Source of the DNA: Lachnospiraceae bacterium
Lineage (GTDB): Bacteria > Bacillota > Clostridia > Lachnospirales > Lachnospiraceae
Direction of reading: 5' to 3'
Assembly: GCA_902381685.1 (NCBI GenBank)
Contig: LR698958.1
Location: 1 to 64,000 of the forward strand
Length of the DNA: 64,000 bases
The stretch's first letter is position 1, and each line of letters starts with the position of its first letter. A program made the translations under genes and the position numbers. The notes beneath the pieces were generated by a model, which did no database searches, was not told where the DNA came from, and worked only from the letters and a program-made list of their open reading frames with translations. Of the stretch, positions 29,526 through 37,183 are shown one piece after another.

Positions 29526-31260
29526 CTTTTTCACCTGCCTTATTCTGGGAAATATATACTTCCTGATAAATTTCATTTTCTGCAAGTAACTGTTTATGTG
29601 TTCCGATTGCGTTAATCGTTCCTTTATCCATCACGATAATTCTGTCCGCTTCCTCCACGGAAGAAATACGCTGAGCAATGATAATCTTTGTCGTTTCCGG
29701 TATAAATTCCTTAAACGCTTTACGGATAAGCGCATCTGTCTTTGTATCTACCGCACTGGTCGAGTCGTCCAAAATTAAAATTTTAGGTTTCTTTAACAGC
29801 GCTCTCGCAATACATAATCTCTGTTTCTGACCGCCGGATACATTTGTTCCACCCTGCTCAATGTAAGTATCATACTGTCTTGGGAACTGTCTGATAAAAT
29901 CGTCCGCCTGTGCCAGTTTACACGCTTCGACAAGTTCTTCATCTGTCGCCTCTTTATTTCCCCAGCGAAGATTCTCTTTAATCGTTCCGGAGAATAGTAC
30001 ATTTTTCTGCAATACAACGGATACCTCGTCTCTCAATGATGTCAGGTCATACTCTCTTACATCAACTCCGCCGACTTTTACGCTGCCTTCCGTCGCATCA
30101 TACAACCTTGAAATCAACTGAATCAACGAAGATTTGGAAGAACCTGTCCCTCCAATCACTCCGATTGTCTCGCCGGAACGTATATGTAAATCAATGTTGG
30201 AAAGCGCCATCTTCGCGGCTGTTTCCGCATATTTAAAATTGACGTTTTCAAAATCAACGGAACCGTCTTTCACTTCATAAACAGGATTTTTTGGATTTTT
30301 AATTGTGCCCTCTTCCTGTAAAACTTCCATAATACGTTTTGACGACTCACTTGCCATTGTAATCATAACGAATACCATAGACATCATCATAAGAGAGTTT
30401 AAAATTTGAAAACTGTATGTCAGAAGTGCCGAGAACTGTCCGACATCTAAGTCAAGTCCCCTTGATGTGATAATGACATATGAGCCAAAATATAAAACGA
30501 AAATCATAACCGTATACATGCAGAACTGCATAAGCGGGTTATTGAACGCCAAAATTTTCTCTGCCTTTGTAAAATCTTTACAGATATCATCTGCCGCCTT
30601 TTCAAATTTCTCTTTCTCATATTCTTCGCGCACATAAGATTTTACAACACGCATTCCTTTAATATTTTCCTGAATGGAATTATTCAACTTATCGTATTTT
30701 TTAAATACCTGCTTAAACAACGGCATAACCATTCGGATAATTAAGAACAATCCCACTGCCAGTATCGGAACTAATATAACAAATATCCATGCCATTTTTC
30801 CTCCCATAATAAATGCCATTGTAAAAGAAAAAATAAGCATAAGCGGACAACGGATTGCCACCCTTATCAGCATCATATATGCCATCTGCACATTCGTCAC
30901 ATCAGTCGTAAGCCTTGTCACAAGTGACGAAGTGGAAAATTTATCAATATTGGTAAAGGAATATGTCTGTATCTTATAAAACATATCTTTTCTCAGGTTT
31001 TTTGCAAATCCGCATGAACCTGTAGCACAGACAGAGCCTGCTATCGCGCCTGCAAGCAATGCACAGCCTGCCATCAAAATTAAAATTCCGCCATAAATCG
31101 CAATTGTCTTGAATTCACAGCCTGCCTTAATCTCATTTACAAGACGGGCAATTACAAATGGAATAATACACTCCATTATAACTTCCAAAGAAACAAAAAC
31201 CGGTGCTAACGCAGATGGTTTTTTGTATTCCCGAATGCTTTTTGAAAGTTCTTTTATCAT
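29518..31260 (-). CDS. ABC exporter, fused permease-ATPase, first subunit
   Basis: The 580-residue half-transporter has an N-terminal membrane domain and an ATPase with Walker A GGTGSSKSSLIQ, signature VSGGQKQRLCIARA and DDSTSAVD. The switch position reads IIAQRISS with Gln in place of His, and the Walker B Glu is Asp (DDSTS). These changes mark the degenerate-site partner in a heterodimeric exporter; the other subunit keeps Glu and His. AAGGAGGAG precedes the ATG. Confidence 0.92.
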   Translation of the reverse strand: MIKELSKSIREYKKPSALAPVFVSLEVIMECIIPFVIARLVNEIKAGCEFKTIAIYGGILILMAGCALLAGAIAGSVCATGSCGFAKNLRKDMFYKIQTYSFTNIDKFSTSSLVTRLTTDVTNVQMAYMMLIRVAIRCPLMLIFSFTMAFIMGGKMAWIFVILVPILAVGLFLIIRMVMPLFKQVFKKYDKLNNSIQENIKGMRVVKSYVREEYEKEKFEKAADDICKDFTKAEKILAFNNPLMQFCMYTVMIFVLYFGSYVIITSRGLDLDVGQFSALLTYSFQILNSLMMMSMVFVMITMASESSKRIMEVLQEEGTIKNPKNPVYEVKDGSVDFENVNFKYAETAAKMALSNIDLHIRSGETIGVIGGTGSSKSSLIQLISRLYDATEGSVKVGGVDVREYDLTSLRDEVSVVLQKNVLFSGTIKENLRWGNKEATDEELVEACKLAQADDFIRQFPRQYDTYIEQGGTNVSGGQKQRLCIARALLKKPKILILDDSTSAVDTKTDALIRKAFKEFIPETTKIIIAQRISSVEEADRIIVMDKGTINAIGTHKQLLAENEIYQEVYISQNKAGEKDE

Positions 31261-31344
31261 TTTTTCTCCTCCTTTATCGTATTTTTTTACATGGCAATGG
31301 ATTTATTATAATACTTTTTTCCTCTGTAAATCAAACAAAATTTA

Positions 31345-31380
31345 AAGGAGAACGCAATAAATTTATCACGTTCTCCCTTT
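31345..31380 (-). terminator. Terminator after the pilus regulator; shared repeat with 37143-37175
   Basis: On the minus strand GGAGAACG pairs with CGTTCTCC around a loop containing GATAAATTTATT, then TTTAAATTTT. The loop as well as the stem is shared with the hairpin at 37143-37175, so the two are copies of one dispersed element. Confidence 0.65.
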
Positions 31381-31400
31381 CTTCGCCTAAAGGCTTTTTT

Positions 31401-33425
31401 CTACTCTTCATAAAAATCCTGCTCGCTAAATCGAACTTTTCTCCTGTTTAATTCGGGGATCATCATTTCTCCCCAACTGTAATTCGGCATATATGCTCCC
31501 TGATATAGAGAAACATATTCGCTTGCTCCCGATAAGTAATCATACAGATCACACTTTACGATATCTATATTCAGCCTCCGCAATCCTCTTTGGGATTCAA
31601 TTACTTCCTCTTCCGTATATTTCTTCAGCACATTTTTAAGAATCATCACTGTCTGTCTGATTTTAGCCAACGCTTTTGTACTCATCGGCTCATCTTCCCA
31701 TAAAACCGATAAAATCTCTTCGGCAGATATAAATCCACCTCTTTTATCTACGAGAAGAGCCAGTAATTCTCTCGCTTTTGCATTTTGTATCGGGACTGCT
31801 TTTCCATTGATAAAAATATCAAAATGACCAAATGTGCGTATATAAATACCTTTGCAGATTATATTTGTTTTCTCCGCTTCTGTCGTTCCCACATCAGTTT
31901 CCTGACATTGAATCCAGATGATAAGCGATTCCGTATACACATCTTTGAATACCTGATACGCTGCTTTTACAGAAATCGTGCGCTCTTTATATTTAACTGG
32001 GAAAATTTCCTCTCCCCTGTCCTCGCCTTTTTTCAAAAGTATGTTTTTTGAAAAACATTTTCGGAATTTTTCGCGATATTCAGGGAGCACCTGCCCGCAG
32101 ATCCAGTCAAACGCTTTAGAATATGAAGCGATAACACCATCTGCGTAATAACCCGGAACCATTCCCTCACTCTTCTCAAATGCATCTAACGATAGATTAT
32201 AGACCAGATTAAAAACCGGTTTTTGACTTTTTCTGTTTAAATTATTCTCCAAACACTGTTCTGCCAGTTCTCCGCTTCTCATTTTTGTAATATCATCACA
32301 AAATATAATTGCATGAGTCGGTTGTTTCTCACTGTCAACTATTACATAGTATGTGAACTTATACCATTTCCACCGCTTCTCTGCGCTTAAACTTTTTATC
32401 CTCACACACAGACTGCCGTCTCTTGCTTCCTTTTTCATGTTGTAAAATGCCCTATGTACTTCCCACAAATATTCATCTTCTATAAATTGCGCATTGATGA
32501 TTTTTAGCGGTGATAACGGTTCAGGAAATTTTTCTAATATTTTACCGGCTCTTCCCGTAACCGGGATAAAACAGTCTGTATGAAATTCGTATTTCAAAAT
32601 AATTCTCTCAGACAGTTCAGCCACTTTCTTAAAAAACATTTCCGACTGCTGCAGTCTGTTTATCTTTATCTCTTTTTTCTTTTTTTCCGTAATATCAAGG
32701 AATGACACAACGGCTGTCACCGCCTTCCCCTCTTCATTGCATTTAACGACAGATTTTCCGTACAGCCATCTTGTAACACCGTCTATCCCTCTCGACTGTA
32801 CTTCTACTGTACCTTCTTCCCCCTTCACTATCTTTCCATAAAACTTCAGATAGTCCACAACACTCTCGTCCAAAATATATCCTGATTCTATCAGACTGTA
32901 TGGCATATTCAAAAATTTTTCCGGAAGATTATATTTCGCAGCCAACTCTACCGGAATATATGCCGTCTTTTCTTCAACTTCAATTCGGATTACGATTTCC
33001 CCGTTTTGAAGAGTTGCTGCCTGATACATCTTTTTTGGAAATTTCATATATCCCGAAACATTTATCAGAGTACATAAAAGCATTGGTTTTTGTTCCCGTC
33101 CCACGCAGTGAACGCGCGACACCTCGTACCATGTGAAACTGTTATCCTTGCATCTGAGACGACATTTAAACTTAGGATTTTCCGGGTATTCCGTTTTCAA
33201 TAACAAAAATCTGCGAAATTCTTCCAAGTCCTCCGGGTGAACGATTTCTAATACAGAATTGCCAATATGTGTTTTAAAATCTTCCAAGTTTTTGTATTTT
33301 AACTCTGTAATTAATAATTCATTCAAGTATGAAACTTCAAACTTATCCTGGTACAGGCTTAACAGGCCAACCTGTTTAGACATTCTTTCAATCCATTCCG
33401 ATTGAATACCCTTTTCTGCTCTCAA
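31401..33425 (-). CDS. PAS-domain SARP-type transcriptional regulator of the pilus operon
   Basis: The 674-residue cytoplasmic protein has no membrane segment. PAS-like units are seen from about residue 20 (EIVHPEDLEEFRRFL), about 140-255 (ending VVSFLDITEKKKKE) and about 270-390 (ending IIFCDDITKMRSGE). A less clear fourth unit follows. The C-terminal 140 residues form a winged helix of the OmpR/SARP type (IYIRTFGHFDIFINGKAVP, KARELLALLVDKRGGFISAEEIL) with a short BTAD-like tail. The start is TTG at 33425, with AGGAGG eight bases upstream. It lies 19 bases after the sortase gene, so it probably controls this pilus operon in response to a ligand sensed by PAS. Which ligand is unknown. Confidence 0.85.
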   Translation of the reverse strand: MRAEKGIQSEWIERMSKQVGLLSLYQDKFEVSYLNELLITELKYKNLEDFKTHIGNSVLEIVHPEDLEEFRRFLLLKTEYPENPKFKCRLRCKDNSFTWYEVSRVHCVGREQKPMLLCTLINVSGYMKFPKKMYQAATLQNGEIVIRIEVEEKTAYIPVELAAKYNLPEKFLNMPYSLIESGYILDESVVDYLKFYGKIVKGEEGTVEVQSRGIDGVTRWLYGKSVVKCNEEGKAVTAVVSFLDITEKKKKEIKINRLQQSEMFFKKVAELSERIILKYEFHTDCFIPVTGRAGKILEKFPEPLSPLKIINAQFIEDEYLWEVHRAFYNMKKEARDGSLCVRIKSLSAEKRWKWYKFTYYVIVDSEKQPTHAIIFCDDITKMRSGELAEQCLENNLNRKSQKPVFNLVYNLSLDAFEKSEGMVPGYYADGVIASYSKAFDWICGQVLPEYREKFRKCFSKNILLKKGEDRGEEIFPVKYKERTISVKAAYQVFKDVYTESLIIWIQCQETDVGTTEAEKTNIICKGIYIRTFGHFDIFINGKAVPIQNAKARELLALLVDKRGGFISAEEILSVLWEDEPMSTKALAKIRQTVMILKNVLKKYTEEEVIESQRGLRRLNIDIVKCDLYDYLSGASEYVSLYQGAYMPNYSWGEMMIPELNRRKVRFSEQDFYEE

Positions 33426-33444
33426 TACTTCGTCCTCCTAAAAA

Positions 33445-34173
33445 TTATCTCAATCTTCCAAAAACAATTATTCTTCCATTTGTAGTTGTGTTATAACATG
33501 TTGAAAATCCCACGATTCTGTCTCCATCTTTTAACTCCGTATCACGGTATCGAACCGCCTTTTCCCGTATTCTGTTCAACACTTTTGTGCGCGCATCTGC
33601 ATCATTGCACTTCGGATTAAATACAATACTGTCATAAGCGTCTGTGTAGACACAGGCAAAAATTTCAATTTTTTTCGTACTGTCCGGAAGAAAGAGAGTT
33701 GCCGAAGTATGACTTTCAAAAAATTCTTTTTTCTGAAAAGACGGCAAAATTCCAAACATAACATTTCCCGCCATATGATGCCCGTAAATCAGAGAATAGA
33801 AATCGTGAAAATTCCGTTCATTGCGATAGTCCAGAAACAGACTGCCTGATAGAGAAAAACTTCCATCTACCGCTTTATTGATATACTCCATGTTTGTTTT
33901 TCCCTGCACTATCGGATAATCGATTTTTGTGTTATCCACAGTCAGCCATGCGCAGACATCTGGATTCAGTTTTTGTAATTCTTTCAGCGATGGATTTGCC
34001 CCTTCGCCTGAAGGTTTATATTTATATATCAGTTCACTGTTTTCAGCGCCCCTATAGACGCTGTATGTATCCCACAAACCCAATCCGCTATACAAAAGCA
34101 GTATACAAATCAATACCCAGATTATGCAGTTTACCACTTTATCCACCGCCCTTATCCATGTTTGTACCCGCAT
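33445..34173 (-). CDS. Class B sortase (pilin polymerase or anchoring transpeptidase)
   Basis: The 242-residue protein has an N-terminal membrane anchor (about residues 12-32) and an extracellular sortase fold. The catalytic His lies in YGHHMAGNVMF, Cys in GFSTCYN, and Arg in NGRIIVFGRLR. The DYPIVQG block near residue 85 fits class B. In streptococcal FCT pili a class B-type sortase (SrtC) polymerises FctA pilins, so this enzyme is likely to build the pilus encoded upstream. AAGGAGAGGAA precedes the ATG. It begins one base after the stop of the SipA-like gene. Confidence 0.92.
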   Translation of the reverse strand: MRVQTWIRAVDKVVNCIIWVLICILLLYSGLGLWDTYSVYRGAENSELIYKYKPSGEGANPSLKELQKLNPDVCAWLTVDNTKIDYPIVQGKTNMEYINKAVDGSFSLSGSLFLDYRNERNFHDFYSLIYGHHMAGNVMFGILPSFQKKEFFESHTSATLFLPDSTKKIEIFACVYTDAYDSIVFNPKCNDADARTKVLNRIREKAVRYRDTELKDGDRIVGFSTCYNTTTNGRIIVFGRLR

Positions 34174-34174
34174 G

Positions 34175-34666
34175 TCAGATTCCTCTCCTTCTAAAAAGGT
34201 TGATTACTTTTCCTTTGATTTTCTTCTGAGAAACCGCTCCAAAAAATCGGCTGTCACTTGCTGCCGGGCGATTATCACAAAGCAGAAAAAAACTGTCTTT
34301 CTCTATCCTGTACGGATAAGTAATTCCCCCCGCAATAGGTTCAGTAGGAAAGAAGACCTCTTCCTGCTGGATATTCCCATTCACAAGCAACCGCCCTTCC
34401 TTATCTAATTCTATCGTATCCCCTTCCCGTGCAACGATACGGGCAGCAATACTTTGTCCGCCGCTTTCAAATACCACCACATCTCCCACCTGATAATCTG
34501 TAGTCAGGCGATAATAAATTGCGACATCTCCATCACGAAGGCGGGGATACATTGTTTCTCCTTTACAAAAAAGCACTCCGAATACTAAGGTAAACATTGC
34601 CACCACTACCGCAAAGACAATTGCCAGTTTTATCAAAAAATATACAACTAACTTTTTATTCTCCAT
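34175..34666 (-). CDS. Signal-peptidase-like protein without Ser/Lys dyad (SipA-like pilus assembly protein)
   Basis: The 163-residue S26 family protein has one N-terminal membrane helix. The box normally holding the nucleophile Ser (GxSMxP) reads GETMYPRL, with Thr. The box normally holding Lys (KRVxGxPGD) reads ARIVAREGD, with Ala. The other conserved boxes, GDVVVF and CDNRPAASDSR, are intact. Streptococcal SipA, encoded in FCT pilus loci, also lacks the dyad and is required for pilus polymerisation as a non-peptidase factor. The same role is inferred here. I chose ATG 34666 behind AAAGGGGCGG rather than 34696. It lies between the second pilin and the sortase. Confidence 0.82.
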   Translation of the reverse strand: MENKKLVVYFLIKLAIVFAVVVAMFTLVFGVLFCKGETMYPRLRDGDVAIYYRLTTDYQVGDVVVFESGGQSIAARIVAREGDTIELDKEGRLLVNGNIQQEEVFFPTEPIAGGITYPYRIEKDSFFLLCDNRPAASDSRFFGAVSQKKIKGKVINLFRRRGI

Positions 34667-34676
34667 GTCCGCCCCT

Positions 34677-35297
34677 TTAATGTTTTCTTTTGGCAATGAT
34701 ACACGTTATTACCGCTCCTGCTCCCAGCAATACTAAAATTGCCGGCTCTGCATGGCTTTCATCACCTGTTTTTATCGGGTGAGGAGTCCCTGTTTTTCCC
34801 CGATAAAAATTTTCAAACCGGAAAACATCTGCTTTCTCATCAGAACCTTTAATAAATCCCCATACACTCAATGAAAGTCTGTTATTTTCCGCTTTTTTTA
34901 CGGATACATTTACTCTGTATTCTCTATTATCTAAGTTCCAGTTTTTATTTCCCTCTGTTTTTTGTCTAATGATATATTTGTAGTTTCCGGGAGTTGTAAA
35001 ATAAATCGTCTTAAATGCCGCTTTACCTGCGCCGATAATTTTCACTTCTCTTGTTGGCGGAACCGGATTTTTCGCTTCTTCCGGAATAATCTCAAACACA
35101 AACGGTATGTCCTGACCTATATTTTTATCTGTCCCTGCTTTGAGCCCGATATCATTTTCTATCTCAAGATTTAATGGTATTTTATTTTCTTCCGCCTCTG
35201 TTCTAAGACCTCCCATACATATAACTGATAAAAGCAGAATACAGAATGCAAAAAATATTTTCCGATTTTTCCTTTTATTTCTATTTACCTTTTCCAT
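34677..35297 (-). CDS. Second pilin-like protein with FctA/Spy0128-type domain (minor or basal pilin candidate)
   Basis: The 206-residue secreted protein has a signal peptide with hydrophobic core near residues 13-32 and one FctA-like immunoglobulin domain (IPFVFEIIPEE, TTPGNYKYIIRQ, REYRVNVSV). A C-terminal cell-wall sorting region follows: HPIKTGDESH, a hydrophobic helix and KRKH. The sorting motif is degenerate compared with LPxTG, as often in pilin clusters. The start at 35297 is supported by AGGGTGA; longer frames upstream lack a ribosome site. A hairpin separates it from the major pilin. I infer a minor or anchoring subunit. Confidence 0.78.
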   Translation of the reverse strand: MEKVNRNKRKNRKIFFAFCILLLSVICMGGLRTEAEENKIPLNLEIENDIGLKAGTDKNIGQDIPFVFEIIPEEAKNPVPPTREVKIIGAGKAAFKTIYFTTPGNYKYIIRQKTEGNKNWNLDNREYRVNVSVKKAENNRLSLSVWGFIKGSDEKADVFRFENFYRGKTGTPHPIKTGDESHAEPAILVLLGAGAVITCIIAKRKH

Positions 35298-35337
35298 AGA
35301 TTCACCCTGCTCTATCTCCTTTCGTGCTAACTTACTC

Positions 35338-35366
35338 GAGGGGAGACAGTGTATTTGTCCCCCCTC
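35338..35366 (-). promoter_or_regulatory. Intercistronic stem-loop between the two pilin genes
   Basis: An 11 bp stem with one mismatch (GAGGGGAGACA against TGTCCCCCCTC) and a seven-base loop follows the major pilin stop. No T-run follows on the minus strand. It could slow or stabilise the transcript so that the major pilin is made in excess over the downstream genes. Confidence 0.6.
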
Positions 35367-35389
35367 CGCTCTTTCCATATGATTTTATA

Positions 35390-36469
35390 TTATGCCCGAC
35401 GATTTCTTCTTTTCTTTGCTAAGAAGAGAACTGCTGCAAATGCTGCTAAAATTACTCCTGCTGCATACGGAGCCACATTTAAAAGAATACCTGTTGGTGT
35501 GATTTCATCTCTGTTGTTTGTAAATACAACTTTATTTGTATTCTCTACAACCTTATATTCTCTATTTGTATCTGCATTGTCTTTGTTCTGATCGTTTACC
35601 GTAACTGTTGTTGTATATCCATTCTGTCCGTGTTCAGTTTCATACAATGTATAGTCAGTATCTTTTGGAAGTTCAGGCACTACCAGTTTTTCTCCGCTTT
35701 TCAGTGAAAATGTTGCTTCAGTTCCTACAACAATCTGAACGTCCTCTGTCTGTGTGCCTGCTTTATGTAATTTTGCCTGAATGGCAGAGCCGTTTTTCAG
35801 AGAATCGTTTTCTTTTACCGTGATATGAAACTCGAATGCTTTCTCTGTTTCTCCGGAAGCACCCGTTACGTTTTTCTCTACTGTCAGGCTTTCTGTTTTA
35901 TAAGTATTCACAAATTTTAAAGGTACTTTTTCTCCTTCTGCCTGATTCTGATCATTTAACTTTTTAGCCACAAGAGATGTCGGATTTCCATCTTTATCTA
36001 CATATACGTCCAACTGATATTTTGTGTTATCATAGGACATTCCTGTACCCTGTCCCGCATTTTCCGATACTTTATATCTGTAAATTGCCGGTTTGTTATG
36101 CTCAAACTGAACTCCGCTAAAGTCAAATTGTGCAGTTGTGTCTTTTGCCACTTTCTTTCCGCCCTCATCGGTTGTCTGCGTATCCTTGTCAAACTGCCCT
36201 GACTGAATTGCATCTGCACCCTGCAGTTCTTTTCCTTTTTTGACTTCCAGATTGTTCTCTTTTGTATTTGGTTGAACGTCAAGCGGCTCGATTTTAAAAC
36301 TAAATTTTTGATTTGGAACGATTGAACCACCATCTAATACAACATCTTTTTCAATCTGAAGATTTCCGCCCGTCGTCACATGACCTGCTGCTAAAACGCT
36401 TCCTCCAATCATTGAGCAAAGTAACATTGCTCCCGTTGTTACCCCAAGTAATTTTCTTTTTAAACCCAT
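35390..36469 (-). CDS. Major pilin, FctA/Spy0128-type isopeptide protein
   Basis: The 359-residue secreted surface protein has a signal peptide (residues 1-27, ending SVLAAG). Two Spy0128-like domains lie at about 33-190 and 193-315, with E-box-like sequences YRYKVSE and YTLYETE. The C-terminal sorting motif TPTG is at about residue 324, followed by a hydrophobic helix and KKRRNRR. FctA pilins use motifs of type xxPTG and intradomain Lys-Asn bonds. ATAAGGAGAC precedes the ATG. As first gene of the operon with the best signals, it is likely the pilus shaft. Confidence 0.9.
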   Translation of the reverse strand: MGLKRKLLGVTTGAMLLCSMIGGSVLAAGHVTTGGNLQIEKDVVLDGGSIVPNQKFSFKIEPLDVQPNTKENNLEVKKGKELQGADAIQSGQFDKDTQTTDEGGKKVAKDTTAQFDFSGVQFEHNKPAIYRYKVSENAGQGTGMSYDNTKYQLDVYVDKDGNPTSLVAKKLNDQNQAEGEKVPLKFVNTYKTESLTVEKNVTGASGETEKAFEFHITVKENDSLKNGSAIQAKLHKAGTQTEDVQIVVGTEATFSLKSGEKLVVPELPKDTDYTLYETEHGQNGYTTTVTVNDQNKDNADTNREYKVVENTNKVVFTNNRDEITPTGILLNVAPYAAGVILAAFAAVLFLAKKRRNRRA

Positions 36470-36570
36470 AATTTTGTCTCCTTATAAATATTTTTCTTTT
36501 GTTACACAGTTTTCTATCTGCCTGTTTTAAATCATGTTTTTTCTACCTCCCACTCTGACTTTTTTTGAAT

Positions 36571-36619
36571 GATAACATTGTTATCGTCTGCATTTAGTTA
36601 TCACATAGTCTTCTTATCG
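36571..36619 (-). promoter_or_regulatory. Cluster of TTATC/GATAA motifs upstream of the pilus operon
   Basis: GATAACATTGTTATC (36571-36585) is a perfect 15 bp palindrome. TTATCG (36581), TTATCA (36598) and TTATCG (36614) recur at 17 and 16 base steps. They lie about 100-150 bases before the major pilin start and 3' to the rubrerythrin remnant. They may be binding sites for a regulator of the pilus operon. Confidence 0.4.
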
Positions 36620-36625
36620 TTATTT

Positions 36626-37007
36626 CTAATAATTTTCTGCTTTTCTTTCAAAGTATGCCTTTGGGTGCGCGCATATCGGGCATTCTTCCGGCGCCTCATC
36701 ACCTTCATGAATATAGCCGCAATTATTACATTTCCAACCTTTCGGGGCATCTCCTTTAAATGTTTTCTCCCTGAGCGGCATCTGTTAAATTCTCTTCCAA
36801 AGTTCCTATTCCAAGCAATTCTTTAAACCACATTTTTGCATGCTCTTTCTCCTGATTAGCAGTCTCTTCAAAAATATTTGCAATTTGTACAAATCCGTTT
36901 TTTCTCGCTGCGGAAGCAAAGTATGTGTACTTATTTCTTGCCTGAGACTCCCCCGCAAACGCTTTCTTTAAATTTTCCTCTGTCTCTGTTCCTGCATATT
37001 TAGACAT
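36626..37007 (-). pseudogene. rbr: Rubrerythrin with internal deletion and frameshift
   Basis: The N-terminal part from ATG 37007 (behind GAGGAG) is normal rubrerythrin (KYAGTETEENL, FAGESQARNKYTYFA, ETANQEKEHAKMW). It runs to DAAQGEN, then stops two codons later at an ATT-TAA. The rubredoxin-like tail continues in another frame from FKGDAPKGWKC, with CNNC and CPIC, to a stop at 36626. Compared with usual rubrerythrins, about 50 residues are missing in between. That is the second half of the four-helix bundle, with its remaining di-iron ligands. The product cannot be a working peroxide reductase. Either the deletion is real, or the assembly lost a piece. Confidence 0.88.
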
Positions 37008-37142
37008 ATATATTCTCCTCCTTCTGTCATACTCTTTTACATTTTTCTTCATCTTCTTATAATACACATCTGTCTTGTACACAACCCTTTCAGCCAAAAG
37101 CAATCGTTTCTTACATTGTTTTCCCACTTTATACATACAAAA

Positions 37143-37175
37143 AAGAGAACGCAATACATTTATCGCGTTCCCTCT
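37143..37175 (-). terminator. Terminator after the FtsX-type permease operon; repeat of 31345-31380
   Basis: On the minus strand AGAGGGAACGC pairs with GCGTTCTCT around a loop with GATAAATGTATT. A TTTTTT tract follows. The loop sequence is shared with the hairpin at 31345-31380. Confidence 0.75.
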
Positions 37176-37183
37176 GTTTAACC

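Noticed and set aside
30674..30979. Plus-strand ORF opposite the ABC exporter
   Set aside because: Shadow of the exporter gene with no ribosome site.
36626..36760. Rubredoxin-like tail of the rubrerythrin as a separate gene
   Set aside because: The rubredoxin frame has no start codon with a ribosome site; the only nearby ATG is out of frame.
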